This document shows positions 33,901-46,299 of a stretch of DNA of 64,000 nucleotides, in pieces. Below the pieces are notes generated by a model, which was not told the origin of the DNA, did not search any database, and saw only the letters and a list, made by a program, of their open reading frames with translations. Source of the stretch: Diplocarpon mali (taxonomy: Eukaryota; Ascomycota; Leotiomycetes; Helotiales; Drepanopezizaceae); the NCBI GenBank assembly GCA_024741835.1, contig JAENRP010000151.1, forward strand, positions 1 through 64,000, in the 5' to 3' direction. Within the stretch, counting starts at the first letter, position 1. Each line of letters begins with the position of its first letter. The position numbers were made by a program, and so were the translations under genes.

Positions 33901-35242
33901 GCTTTATAGACTTTTGATTTGAAAGAATCTACAGGTTCGTGAGAGATACTGCGTATTTGTATTTATTTATCATATGCAAATACCTTAAAGCAAGTATAGG
34001 CACTTGCTACAGCACTAACAGGTACCTAATATCTTAGTAGGACACCGGCCAGAAGGTGGTTAGTACCTTCCAATAGCAAAACGGTGGCTTATAAAAGTGC
34101 ATTACAGAGAGACACCAATGAATATCGCTTTACTATACAATGAAAATGTCCCCTACTATGATGTAATTCGTCATCTTCCAAAAGCTAAAGTCGATAAGCA
34201 TGGTTATAGTCAATTGCTGCTAAATAGTAAGACAATTTATATGATTGAATAAACAGCCGCTATTAGTAGTAAACTGGACTTATCCTAAAATAGGGAACCG
34301 AAGGCGACTCTTTATGCTTACGCTAAAAAATGTAGCTGCCTAAGAGTTTAAAGGAATAGCTATTAACTAAGGTAAAGGTTAGACTCTTATTTAAGGAATC
34401 AGGGTCCTCTACTACATAAATACTAATTTTTTTTGGTATTAACAGGATTATCGCCTTATCCGCTTAAAATAGATAGTTCATAAATAATATAACATATTAA
34501 AAGGAAAAAATGGATTATCAAGTTAATGAACCATAATGTGCCACAGCTTCTAATTCAAACAAGACCTGAATTATTTTACATATGTATATGCATCGAAATG
34601 AATGACACTCGAATAAGCTTATATAAAGTTGCATTATTTAATCTATATTTGTTTACTGATTCTATTTAAGAATACATAATTGCTGTAAAATCAAGAAAGG
34701 AAAAATATTGAGTAAATTCGACGACCTCACAGATCATAAAAGGTTAGATAGAATTGTCGGAATCAACAATCTGAAGTCTTCTAATTGAGATATTATATTA
34801 ATTTGGCTTGGTTTTCTCTTTTTTTCATCTTTATGGAATTCTCAATATCTTATTCTCCCTTCAAAGCTTCAAAGGTTCAAAACTGTCAGCTTTATCAATG
34901 AGCACATACGTAGTACACGTTACATTGATTTAAAAAAACCCCAGAACCCCTTTTAACGCTAGCAGGGCCCTAGTAGCAGGGCAATTTCCCCAGCGCCACA
35001 CTTGGGCCAACTTAGTTCGAATAAGAACAATAATCCGAATTTTCCCATTCAGCCATTCCGCTCTTGTGCGCGTGTCAGGCTTCACAGGATGCAACTGATG
35101 GCACACGGTACTCTTACTCTGACATAGAGCAGCGCCGTAGCCCAATTGCTATCCCTACCGCCCACTGATCGGATCCTTGCTCCTTGCTCTATGCTCCTCA
35201 TAGTCCTTTCTCTGTATTATCTCACTGGACCCTACTGTAAAA
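30999..35242. other. 4.2-kb AT-rich gene desert
   Basis: No gene can be supported. From about 32400 to 34900 it is AT-rich with scattered repeat relics. A candidate solitary LTR begins TGTTGTAGAGGG near 33560, with CATATGATTGGC shortly after and several AACAACC motifs, but I cannot define its end or target duplication. The part 34250-34520 is listed separately. The last 300 bases, CT-rich, are the Erg4 promoter. Confidence 0.4.
34250..34520 (+). repeat. Decayed repeat copy related to the 22-kb insertion target
   Basis: 34256-34314 resembles 22009-22069 (shared GGCGACTCT..TATG), and the sequence after it resembles what follows the copia element at 23564 (shared AGGT-A-AGGTTAGAC and later ACATATTAAAAGGA against GCATGTTAAAAGGA). 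It therefore looks like the uninterrupted version of the same repeat, changed mostly toward A/T. Confidence 0.45.
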
Positions 35243-37124
35243 ATGTCTGAACGATATTCTTTACGCCAGACTCCAAAGTATACCACCTCTCTTCTGCCCT
35301 GCTTCCACTTTGTCTCTCTTGGCCCTTTTCATTATGCTACTCTTCATTGGTACCAGGCTGACTGCTTGCTAGGAAGACAGAGCATCTTGGTTTTGTAGAG
35401 ACACCGCGGGCTCGCAGACCAAATAACAGGAGAAAGTCCCAGTTTCCCGAAGACGAAGGAGATGATTCCTCATCTGCCACAGATAACACTTTCGTAAAAG
35501 GCGCTTCGACACGCTTCAGAACCCCTAGTGCCAACACCAGCGCAGCGAAGGAGGCATCAAGCAGCAGCTACGCTGTCAATAGCCACACAAACGAACATAC
35601 AAATGCCTCGAGTGCTAACGCGGTCAATGGAGCGGCCAAGAAGGTCAATGGCAACGCGAACATCGTAGATGGGTGGAAGGTTGGCAAAGATCCAAAGATC
35701 GACTACAGCGGCCACTTTGACTTCGGCGGCTCAATTGGTGTCACGGCCATGATGATTGGATTCCCACTGCTCATGTACTATATGTGGATTGGAGCTACTT
35801 TCTATAAGGGCAAGTTCCCACGACCATCGGCGGGCCAGACGATGGGCGACTTCCTTGTGCACATGGTGAATCTGGCTTATGAACATGCGTTCCCGCATAC
35901 ATATGCCTGGACCATCTACTGGACTTTCTTCGTCTTCGAGGGCGCCTGTTACTGTCTCCTCCCCGGTGTCTGGACGTATGGCAAGCCTTTGGCCCACGAG
36001 GGTGGCAAGCAGCTCCCATATTACTGCTCTGCTGTCTGGTCTTTCTACACAACGATTTCTATAATGACTCTCCTGCACTATACTGGCTTATTCAAGCTCT
36101 CTACAATCATTGACGAGTTTGGCTCGATCATGTCCGTGGCGATCATCTCCGGTTTCTTGGTCTCAATCGTTGCATACTTCTCTGCTCTTGCTCGTGGAGC
36201 CCAACACCGTATGACAGGCTACCCCCTCTACGATTTCTTCATGGGCGCTGAGCTGAACCCGCGTCTATTCGGTATCCTGGACTTCAAGATGTTCTTCGAA
36301 GTTCGTCTCCCATGGTACATCCTTTTCGGACTGTCGTCGGCCGCCGCTGCTCGTCAATACGAATTATATGGATATGTCTCTGCTGAGGTTTGGTTCTTGG
36401 TCATGGCTCATTTCTTGTATGCCAATGCATGCTCCAAGGGCGAAGAGTGTATCACCACTACCTGGTTTGTTTCCTCCATTTTGCATTGACCCCAGTTGAC
36501 GTGGCTAGGGACATGTACTACGAGAAATGGGGCTTCATGCTGATCTTCTGGAACTTGGCCGGTGTGCCTTTGAGCTATTGTCACTGCACCCTCTATGTCG
36601 CTAACAATTTGGATACAATCGACCAGTACAGCTATCGCACTCCATTCCTGATTATTCTCTTCACCTCCTACCTCTTTATGTACTGGATCTGGGACACTAC
36701 GAACTCGCAAAAAAATCGGTTCCGCTCCCAAGAGCGCGGTACTCTCGTCTTGCGCAAGACCTTCCCTCAACTCCCTTGGCAAACTGTCAAGAACCCGCGC
36801 ACAATCAAGACGAAGTCTGGCGACTCGATCCTTGTTGATGGATGGTACGGTTACGCCCGCAAGATCCATTATACATGCGATGCGTACTTCGCCATTGCCT
36901 GGGGCTTGATTACCGGCTTCAACAGTCCGTTCCCTTGGTTCTACCCAGTTTTTTTCTGCTGCATGATTGTGCACCGTGCATATAGAGATATTCAGCGATG
37001 CAGGATTAAGTACGGGGAGAGCTGGTCGGAGTATGAGAAGCTAGTCCCTTATCTCTTCATTCCCGTGAGTACTTTATATCGTCTGCTTGTAAGCCGATAC
37101 TGATTTGAGAAGTACGTTATTTGA
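35243..37124 (+). CDS. erg4: Delta(24(24(1)))-sterol reductase Erg4
   Basis: Last enzyme of ergosterol synthesis, reducing the C24(28) double bond in the endoplasmic reticulum membrane. Four exons, 35243-35277, 35373-36464, 36509-37064 and 37113-37124, give 564 residues. The N-terminal 130 residues are Ser/Thr/Asn-rich and hydrophilic. The core has many membrane segments and family motifs: [52 protein letters not shown], and [20 protein letters not shown]. The 44-base intron restores [14 protein letters not shown] final 12-base exon codes YVI-stop, restoring the usual ending LFIPYVI; without it the frame would read on into the intron. It converges on the M50 protease gene. Confidence 0.94.
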
Positions 37125-38406
37125 GGCATAAACGCTATTCTTCCAGGGATAACGAATTCTTACTGGGGTGAAGGGAATGTACATGCATTAAGGCAAGAAT
37201 GGGAAAGCAGTACACCGTCTTCCAGTAATAACTATGATCATACGCTTGTGGTTAAGTTTGCACGCGTGTATGAGATGACAAGATAAGAGCTTGGGTCTGA
37301 TTAGGCTTGGGGAACTGCGAATGGCAGCTGGCTGTGTGTATTGTAATATGATTTGTTCAGACGGGTACTTACCTACCTACCTACTAAAGAATGGCTGTAT
37401 GGATGGATGCGTAGGAAAGGGGCCTTGTTACATATCTCTCATTTGAAATAATACGAAGATGCTGGCTTTGACCTGTCTCGTGATGCAGGTGGTTGGCGCG
37501 TCTGAAATGCACCAACGAAAGCTGTGTTTGGTACCGTATTGCTTGTATTTGCTTCTTGCGACTCTGGCCCCTTCTACAGAATTATGAGCCATGATACAAT
37601 TTTTCTGTTCCTACGATGAGTAAAAGCTATAGTGACACCTGATATCAGAGCCCTACTTCTGTGGCACCGAATATAATTACTAATATTGAACGCCCCGAGA
37701 ACAGACCTGATTAGTGCCTACTGGCAGCAAGATCTCCCTTGCATCAGATCCGCTGCCCCTGCTTTAAGGCATGGAATTTCTCCTAATCAGACAGACTAAA
37801 ACAATTGGAAAACAGAGCCACCTAGAGCAAGTGCCCCTCTAAGTTTGCTAGGACATATCTATAGGCAGGCAATAAACCTTGACAATGTATAGGTAGTGAC
37901 TAAACTATTAGCGAGAATATCCTAGCTGTACATTTCTTTGTACTATACATCGACGACTACAAGAAACTTTGACAAGATGAAGAGGGTGAAAGCTGAAAAT
38001 AAACACCTTGTATGCTGTAGAAACTGATTGGTCGATGTCATGGATAATAGAGAAAACATTGTTGCATATGCAGCTATACGATGTCAGAGACAACGTGCCA
38101 GGGGCTTGGAGTGCATCGACTCGCAGGTTTACGAGCTCCCCATTTCAAATTATCAAAGCATTGCAAGGGTATCTTAGGCGCAGAAACAGAAAAGAAACAG
38201 TGACGAGCCATCTAAGCTTGGAAGAGCTCTATACAAAAGACTAATCATTGCTAATGATGCGATGAAGAGCCTCTGTATCCTTCAATCCCGCGCTTCTTCT
38301 CCATAGCCCGCCTGGCCCAGCGTGATAGCGTCGAAAAGCTCGCAGTTGGACGAGGCGTCGTGGTTTTCGTTTACCTTGAAGCTTAAATTCCTCCAGGAAA
38401 AACATT
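37125..38406. other. Convergent intergenic region
   Basis: 1.28 kb between the stops of Erg4 (plus) and the M50 protease gene (minus). No coding feature or repeat that I can support; a short TACCTACC tract occurs at 37369-37384. Confidence 0.45.
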
Positions 38407-39376
38407 TCATCGAGTCGGGATGAACTTCTTCGAGTCGTCTTCCTGCTGGCTGGCAGACTGTGGGAAGGCAGCGATTCCAGCAATAATCCCCCCGACCATG
38501 AAAATTAGAGATATGATAGACCAGATCACGCCCCAACATTGGGAGGAGCCTCCATAGCGTTGAGCGAAGACACTTGCGTCGGACTCATTCACTTTGCGAA
38601 GAATCAGGTCATCACACTGTGTATGTTAGCGTAGAGAGCATTCCGAGGCCGGGCTCTACTTACGATGTCCCAGACGGAATACAGAGCAGACATCACGCCG
38701 ATGAAGAGCACGACGAATCTCAACGCCTCAGCATGCTCGATGAACCAGCAAGCGACTAGCAGTCCCACAGCGAGAAGCACAGTTCCAATGGTGAGCCAAT
38801 CTCTTCGAGCCCACCAAAGCGTGAGTAGGAAGCAGACACCCAAAACAATACTGGCAATCTTGCTAGCAATAATATTGAAGCCGCAGAAGATAAGAAGAGC
38901 GCCGATGAGAGAAGACCCAAGGTAGCCAGCTGGGAGAGTGATCGCGCTCATTCCCCCGTACATGTAGGTCACACCTCCTTCTCGAGGGTCCAGCGAGATC
39001 GATTTCACGCGTCCGCCAGTGCAGCAAGCAGCCAGAGCATGGCCAAACTCATGGAAAGCAATAACAAGCATCTAGACATCGTCAGTACGCGCGTGACCTG
39101 CTCACGTGCTCACCACTTACTTACCTTGAACGGCCACAACGACCAACGGATGTAGGGCAGATTCCAGAGAAGTGCAATGGCCACAGTATATCCTGCGATC
39201 ACCCCCAGCGTGACTTTCTGCGTCTCATTGACCGTCAGAGCACGGCGCGAGAGATGACGGACAGACAGACTCGCAATATCTGGTCCTGCTGCGACCGCCG
39301 CCCTCCTAGCATAGCGGAGACTTCCAAAGACTTGCTCAGATTTGAAGAGGGCACGCGTGATGTATAGAGGAGCCAT
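38407..39376 (-). CDS. M50-type (site-2-like) membrane metalloprotease
   Basis: Fungal peptidase M50B-like protein. Exons 39376-39125, 39071-38664 and 38616-38407, all phase 0 with GT-AG introns, give 289 residues. The first 60 residues are Arg-rich with few acids and could be a targeting sequence. The zinc-binding motif HEFGH is at residues 91-95, right after a membrane segment (VTLGVIAGYTVAIALLWNLP). YMYGGMSAITLPAGYLGSSL follows, as in M50B proteins, then a run of hydrophobic segments (ASIVLGVCFLLTLWWARRD, FVVLFIGVMSALYSVWDI) and a last one, VIWSIISLIFMVGGIIAGI, before a short polar tail. I did not find the second M50 Asp motif (LDG) clearly, so peptidase activity is inferred. Confidence 0.85.
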
Positions 39377-40074
39377 GATTGATTGTGCGTGAAGCCGTGG
39401 AGCTGAACGATTGTTTGATTATGGTGGAGAATAACCCGGCGAAGGTGCCCCGAGGTGTTGTTTGATTGTCCGAGAGAGTGTGTTCGCGGTTTCAGAAGGG
39501 GAATGTTAACGAATGGCTGCGCCTCAATCTAGACATCGTGGCTGGGATGCTATTATTAAAGATTGAAATTCCCGGAGCACCCGATCTCACATAGAGGCTC
39601 GGTGATATTGCTTATGGATTAATATGATGCTGGATATTCCAAAGGCATATTATCTGGGAGAATGGGAAGCTCTGAATACAGACGATGTCTGACTTGTACC
39701 TTACGCTAATTGTCTGGACAAGGCAGTATGCCCCTGAGAAGTGCTCCACTTTAACTCTCATTCGCCTATTAAAGCGGAGCTCGACAGGATCAACTATCTC
39801 ATCACTTCACGACGAGAAAAGATTGAGTCTTTCTTTCTTTCCAGATTAGAAATCTGCCCTGGGACTTTGAAATTGAGCTACTATTTTGTAATGTTATGCT
39901 TATGCTCGGATGATTCGGAAAATTTGAAGAAAATACGAAGAGAGGAAAAGGTGAAACGAGGGGGGGGGGGGGTGAAAGACAGGACAATAATTCGAGTGCT
40001 AGGTTTCCTGTTGCAAGTATGCCCGTCACATGTTTGTCATATGATCTGTCATATGACATATTATACATATAATA
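39377..40074. other. Boundary between genes and the retrotransposon block
   Basis: About 700 bases with the M50 promoter, then a G-run (39960-39971) and repeated CATATGA words (40031-40100). The right part marks the switch to AT-rich, RIPed DNA. Confidence 0.45.
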
Positions 40075-40243
40075 TGTTATATGACTTGCCATATGACTTA
40101 GTGGCAGCCCTTATTAAATAGCTCGTAGTTAGAGAGCTCTTATGAATTAAGATACCTAATATCGTCGTTTGCACCTTATACTTCTTCGTGCCCTCTCTTC
40201 TAGTTTACTATCAAGTTCACTATTAGAGAACCTCCTTGCTATA
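40075..40243 (+). repeat. Probable left LTR of copia-1
   Basis: The part 40163-40243 aligns with the end of the 22-kb copia LTR and stops at the primer site. The start is placed at TGTTAT by comparison only (CATATGACTTAGTG against CACATGACTCAGTG), so it may be off by tens of bases. Confidence 0.5.
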
Positions 40244-40385
40244 GGTTATAAGCCCTGCATGCCTATAAATAGCATTCGACAAATTCCATCGATTAGAGTC
40301 TCCTTTACAAACGAAAAGGCTAATCAATATTTTAAGTTTTACTTAACTAATAACGTATAATAAGCGTTATTTCAATAATAAAACA

Positions 40386-41139
40386 GTGGCTACTCCCCTT
40401 CTAGAGCGCTATGCAATAATCCAAGCTTACGCAAGATTCGTACTATAGCTGAATTATTAGGACTGATAGCTGAGATTACTAGCTTAATTACTAAAAGTAC
40501 TCTACTACCTGAATCACCTATTTTTAAAAGGACTAATATATAGTACCCTAAACTCGAATTTAATAGTTTATCTCCTCCTCCTCCTCCTTCTCCTCCTTTC
40601 GATAACTCTATATATATATATATATAAATAAGATATTGTTATTATCTTCGGCTGCCCTTAGCCTCCTTAAGTCTTAAAAGCTTAAAGGTATAGAGGACTA
40701 TAGCTAATAAAGGAATAAGGTTTTAAACCTTGCAAAGTCAAACGCCTTGATTATATATCTCTATACAAAAGCTAGAATATATACTCTACTTAAGGTTGAC
40801 TTATAGGACCGTTCTATTACACTTAAGGAAAGGGACAATTGGATTAGATAGGAAGCTAAGGAATCTTAGATAAAGCTTACTATTATACTTAATTGCAAAC
40901 TAGGCCTACTAGCTTATATAGAAGGCGACAAATCTGCCTTAGATATATAGGAAGCTCTTTAAAAATAGTACAAAGGATCTGGAATAGTACTTGAATATAA
41001 CGCTATATAGACCTATATCACTATTAAATATAACGACTTCAATTCACTTAAAGCTTACGTTATCGCCTTTAAGCTTTTAATTACTAAATTGGAAGCTCTC
41101 GACTCTGCCCCTCCCTCTTACTAGCACCCTATTATATTT
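40386..41139 (+). pseudogene. Copia-1 Gag, 5' part, RIP-inactivated
   Basis: Collinear with the intact Gag at 22397-23150 but full of TAA/TAG and C-to-T/G-to-A changes; for example GTGGCTACTCC is kept at the start and AAGCTTAAAGG is followed by TATAGAGGAC where the intact copy has GTAGAGAAC. The frame continues after the nested insertion at 60926. Confidence 0.8.
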
Positions 41140-41144
41140 ATTAC

Positions 41145-41339
41145 TATTGAGATAGGTGATATAGCTATCACTCCGATGTATTATCATATGACCCTACTGC
41201 TTAGTCAGTAGGATATTGATACGTATATAGCTATAGGGAAGAAAGGGGTAACCTTCCTTCCTTAACTCTTACTAATATATCGACTATCGACCTTTAAAAG
41301 TTTCCTATACCTACTGCGCCGACTCACTTAAGCTTAATA
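41145..41339 (+). repeat. 5' LTR of copia-2 (plus)
   Basis: 195 bp, the same length as its partner at 60726-60920. The two differ at 11 positions, all transitions, most at CpA/TpG sites. Confidence 0.92.
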
Positions 41340-41350
41340 GGTTATAAGCC
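41340..41350 (+). other. Copia-2 primer-binding site
   Basis: GGTTATAAGCC immediately after the LTR. With the single RIP-type change G to A it equals GGTTATGAGCC, complementary to the initiator tRNA-Met anticodon arm. The inverted copy has the same sequence at 57739-57749. Confidence 0.65.
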
Positions 41351-41746
41351 TTAAATAGACTGATAATAGATTATTGATTTCCTTTAGAAAGCACTTGCGC
41401 TACAACTGTTAATAAGAAGTTGAATAAGACTTATAGTAAGAGGCGAGCAATCGGCGAATAGGAGGTATAATTCCCTATTTAGCTAACCTGTATTATAAAA
41501 GGTGTGATTCCTTGCTTTATAACCCCTTTGGTACTATAAGAGGTGTGATTCCTTACTTTACTATATTTTATAGGAGGTGTGATTCCTTATATTATAGCCT
41601 AAAAAAAAAAACCCTTTTCGATAAGAGGACTTCCTTCCTATTTAATATTTCTATAACACCTGCTATTTAATCATTTTAACTTTTCGATAGGAGGAGTGCC
41701 TTTAACTATTTAATTTATTTGATTTTTAAATGCAATTTTATTTGAA

Positions 41747-44700
41747 ATGGCAATAGCTTCCGATTCCGACCGAAATACTAGACTTAAAGACCTTTAACTC
41801 TCTTAAAAGAACTAGTAATAATAGTTCGATAATTTAGAGCTTTACTTTAAGAGCAAAGGCATCGAAATGGCAATTTAAAAGATACTTGTTAAATATGCGA
41901 GAATAGCCCTTTATACTCCCTCTACCGATTCGTCTACTTCTACTTTAATAGCTAATATAACTGCTAAGGATTTGCTAGATATATTAAATAAGCTTAGCCT
42001 AAGAGCTTTAGTAGATAATAATTGAGAATCCTAAAGGCAGATTTTAAATATAGAAAAGGAGAAGGAGTATAGGCTAGCCTTAGCTAAATGCAAGCTTAAG
42101 ATTAATAAAGGTTTAAGTAATAAAGATTAAGATTTTATTTGAATTTATAATAATATAAAGATAAGATAGGATACTTTAAAGGTAAAATACTTTTAAATAA
42201 CTGCCTTTAATACTTAGTATCTACTATAGTAGATCACTTTATTTTAGTATAGAAAAGATAAAGATAGCAAGGATATAGATATAAATATAGACTCTACCTA
42301 GTCTATACTACGTAAAGTAAGAAGGAGAGTAAGAGCTGCAGATCCTAGGATAGCTATGACTTTTAAGGAAACTCAGCTTTTTAATTTCCTACTTAATAGC
42401 CTCCCTCTTAAGTTTACTATTATAAAATAATCTCTTCTTATTTAACCTAACCTTAAGATCTATAAGAAGATCGACCTCTTTCGAACTATTAAGCAAAACC
42501 TTAAAGGATACTCTAAATCGGCAAATGCCGTATTATAGGGCAAAGATAAGCTTAAGAAGAGGAAGGAGCGTAGGATAAGCCCTTAAGCTTATTAGGGATG
42601 CTACTTTTATAATAGTACTTATAATATTACTAATTATAAAGTTAAAAGGCAATTGATTAATATAATTGCTAGCTTTAATATTAAGAAGTAATTGAAGTAG
42701 AAGTTAAGAAGCAAACTGCCCTTATCTTACTGAAGGCTGCAACTATTAAAGAAAGGTAAAGGAAAAGGCTATTTAGCCAGAACTTTAGCAGATACCTCTA
42801 ATAATAATAGTAGGTTATCTAAACCTAGATCCACTTCTAATAATTCAAATGATAATTATAATAAAGATGCTTACGTTTTAAAAGCCGATCTTTATAAGAT
42901 CCTTAAATCCGACTGGTATAGTAATACTAGTTATATAATATATATAACTGATAAACCCTACCTATTTAAAGGCCCGCTTATTAAAATAAAAAGGCGCTCT
43001 ATTAAGGTTAATAGTAGAAGGTTATATATAGACTTAATAAGTATAGTAGAGATGAATATCGCTAGTATTTCTTTCCTTTTGCAAAATATTCTCCTTATGC
43101 TTAGCTTAGGCATTAATCTTTTATTTAGTTATAAGATCTATATAAAGTTGAATTATATAAGAGTTTTCAATAATCAATTTATATAGTTTATAAATAATAA
43201 TTATAAAGTGATTTTTAAAGTTAAAATTAAAGATAGACTTTACGTTATCTTAAAGGTAATATTATAGAAATTGACTCTTAGGCCGGACCTATAAGTAGGT
43301 TCCTTTAAGGAAAGTGCACTCTTTGCCCTAATATAATTAAGCGAGAATAGGGAAAATAAATGGACTCTTAAGCTAGGATTATAAGTAAAATTCGCGAAAA
43401 TAACTCTTAAGCTAAAACTATAGGTAGATTATAAGGTATCTTTAAAGATGACTCTTAAGCTAGGATTATAAGTGAATTTAGCAGAAATGACTCCTAGGCC
43501 AGGACTGCAAGTAGATTCTGCAAATTCACTAATAACGACTCTTAGGCTAGGACCGCGAGTAGATCTTGCTATTTTTAGGAAATCGACTCTTAAGCTAAGA
43601 CTGCGAGTGGATCTTGCGGTTTTATTAAAAATGACTCTTAAGCTAGGCTTATAATTAGAAAATGGCAAAACCTTAAACTGCTATTACTAGTCCTTTTTAG
43701 CTGCTGATAATAAAGTATCGACTGATAATAGGCTATTAAAGCTATTAGAAGCCAAAAGCCTATTAAGGTATTAGCTAATGTATAGAAGATTCGCGTATTT
43801 AAGGCTAGAGAAATTAAAGGGCCTATATAAGGTCTTGACCTTAAAATAGAAGATCTAAGTACTAAAGGATCGCCTAGTATGCCGAATTTATAAGCTAATA
43901 AAACTTCGAAATCGGATGCGAATTAAGCTTAATCTATAGAAAGATTCAATACTAACGCTAATATCTATTAATACTGCCGGACTATTTATAACTTTAATTA
44001 AAGGAAATAATTAGTTTTCTTAAATAGTAGATAACTCTACTTAGTAGATATAGACTATTTGCACTAAGACTAAATTTAAGCTTAAAGAAAAGCTAGAAAC
44101 TTAGAAAGTGATAAAGGAACGCTAGACCTAATTAAAGCTAATAGCTATTAAGTCTAATAACGCATTAGAGATTAGGGTAAAGCTTAATAAATAAGTAAAA
44201 TAAAGAGTTTATTATAAACCAATTATAATATACAAAGGTTCCTATTAGAATAGCATCGCTAAGCAAAGCATTTAGTAAGCAGAGACTGACTATTGCGCTC
44301 TATTGCAAGATGCTAACCTGCTATTAGAATTCTAAGACCTTGCGGTTAAAGCAGACGTATATTTACGAAATAGAATAGGTAATAGATTAATAGTCAATAG
44401 TACTTGAATATTGCTATATAAGGCATATTTCAGATAGAAACTAAGCTTAGATTATATCTGTATCTTTAGAAGCGTCTACTACTCCTATATTAGCCTAAAG
44501 TCCTAGCCTATAGGTATAAAGAGTAAAAAGCTAATAGACTAAGGTAGAGAGTATATATTTGTTAAGTATATTAAATAGATAATAAAATAATAGATAGTAT
44601 ATGCGCTAGATTTAAAGTAAGTAATTATATCTTTAGTAGTTAAGTTCGACGAATCTTGAAATAAGAGGGAGCTATCCTTAAAGCTCTATATACTTAAAGA

Positions 44701-45945
44701 TTCGCAAAGTATACTATTTGATAATAATACTATTAAGCCGAATTAATAACCCCTTTCTCTTAGCTTAAGTATATTAAGCGCACCTGCTAATCGACGACCT
44801 ATTAGTTATCTAAAGGCCGAATAGACTATTCCTATTATCTGCGAACTACTTAAAGTATAAAACAACTTCGATATCGTTATTCCTTTAGTTAAAGCACCTA
44901 TAGTAAAGGATGTTTCCGAAATAGGTATAAGTAATAATAAGCCTCTACTACTAGAAAGCGGTTCCTTAAATGATAAGCCTACGGAACCTATAGCCGAACC
45001 TATGTCCTTAAAGAGGAATAGAAACCTAGAACCGGAAGATACCTTAAATAAACGTAAGTCTAAGCGTATCTAAGCTATAATAGCATATAGGATCTATAAG
45101 CTCAAACTTCAATAGAGCTTCGATAAAGATAATACGTTCCTAGCCGCTAGGGAGATAATGAAAATCTCTCTTCTAAAGACGTATAATAAAGCTATTAATA
45201 ATCTAGAGAATAGAGCAGTATAAAGTAAGGCAATCTAAAAGGAGATAAGCTCTCTTACTGCAAATAGTATATAAATAGAGGAACCAATACTAAAGGACGT
45301 GAACCTAGTATTAATGAAGTGGGTCTTTATAATTAAGATATATGTAAATAGAACCTTAGAGCATTATAAGGCAAGGCTTATAGCTAGGGGCTTCTCTTAA
45401 TAATATAGAGAAGACTACTTTAATATATTCGCACCAACAGTTCGCATAGATACCCTTTGCATATTTATAGAAATAGTAGCTGCTAAGGACCTTAAATGCA
45501 AATAGTACGATATTAAAAATGCATTTACTAAAGCAACTATAAAGGAATGGATTTTTCTCTCCCAACCTAATAGTATTCTTATATATGCTGGCCACTCTCT
45601 TTATATACTTTGCAATATCTATAGGCTTAAATAATCAGCTTATAATTAGAACCTCTTATATAGCTCTACTTTAGTAGAAATGGGATTCGTTTAAAGCCTA
45701 GCTAACCCTTATCTATTTACTTATACTAAGCGTGGAATTAAGTTGCTACTATATATTAACGATATTACTATAGCTGCGAAAATAACCACTTAATTGGATT
45801 AGTTCTTTATAATAATTCGGAAACGTTTTAATACCAAGGATCTAAGGGGAATTCATAAGATCCTTAGCATTTGCGTTATAAGGAACCGCTCTACTTAAGA
45901 ACTCTAGTTGGATTAAGAGTAGTATATTAAGAAGATCCTAGACTA
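41747..45945 (+). pseudogene. Copia-2 (plus) Gag-Pol, first part, RIP-inactivated
   Basis: Gag starts ATGGCAATAGCTTCCGAT (41747) and ends with a degraded CCHC knuckle near 42600. Protease aspartate region WYSNTS is near 42912. Integrase-region sequence follows the motif array. Reverse transcriptase is near 45690-45880 with LLLYINDITIAAK in place of the YVDD box. Reading frames are broken by many TAA/TAG codons. Confidence 0.75.
43273..43657 (+). repeat. Array of eight 25-bp motifs in copia-2 (plus) Pol
   Basis: Units start at 43273, 43364, 43403, 43451, 43490, 43538, 43585 and 43633. Each begins ACTC(C/T)TA(A/G)G and ends near (G/A)AGT; the least decayed one, at 43538, contains CTAGGACCGCGAGTAGA. 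Read in frame they give repeats such as TLRLGPRVDLA and TLKLRLRVDLA. Spacing and count equal those of the inverted copy. Confidence 0.75.
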
Positions 45946-45950
45946 AATAG

Positions 45951-46257
45951 TATAACGGCTGCACCTCCACTTAGTGCAATTACCTAGGAGTACGGCGTTC
46001 TAAGGTTTTGCAATTTCGATTTGATGCAGGGTTTTCTCAAATCGACCTCAAAGGTGTAAAAGGATATTTTTATATAATATCATATAAGCGGGCAATAGAG
46101 CTCCTAGCTGCTATATATATAAGGAAGAAGGGCTCTCTCCTAAGGAGGGTTCTTTAACTTCTTCGTTTCCTTTGTATTAGACCTATAGAATACGCCTTTT
46201 GCACCACTTCTTACTCTTATACTTAATCTCGCACTTTAGCAGTTCTATATTATTATA
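45951..46257 (+). repeat. 5' LTR of the Gypsy element
   Basis: 307 bp beginning TATAACGGC and ending TATTATTATA, aligned base for base with 59309-59615; the differences I checked are transitions. Unmutated ends were probably TGTAACGG/CGTTACA. Confidence 0.9.
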
Positions 46258-46259
46258 TT

Positions 46260-46272
46260 AAATGAAGAAGTT
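46260..46272 (+). other. Candidate self-priming site of the Gypsy element
   Basis: AAATGAAGAAGTT, two bases after the LTR, is complementary to AACTTCTTCGTTT inside the same LTR (46156-46168) at 12 of 13 positions; the one exception is the T expected from RIP of a CG. No tRNA-like primer site is seen. Tf1/sushi chromoviruses prime from the folded 5' end of their own RNA, so this fits that group. Confidence 0.5.
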
Positions 46273-46299
46273 CTTCTCCGCCAGGGACGGCTTTTAATA

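Noticed and set aside
39960..39971. G-run as a possible quadruplex or regulatory element
   Set aside because: A single homopolymer run with no further G-tracts nearby; more likely slippage sequence.
43273..43657. Regularly spaced 25-bp repeats resembling a CRISPR array
   Set aside because: The host is a fungus, the repeats and spacers lie in a Pol reading frame, and the spacers are shared by both copia-2 copies.
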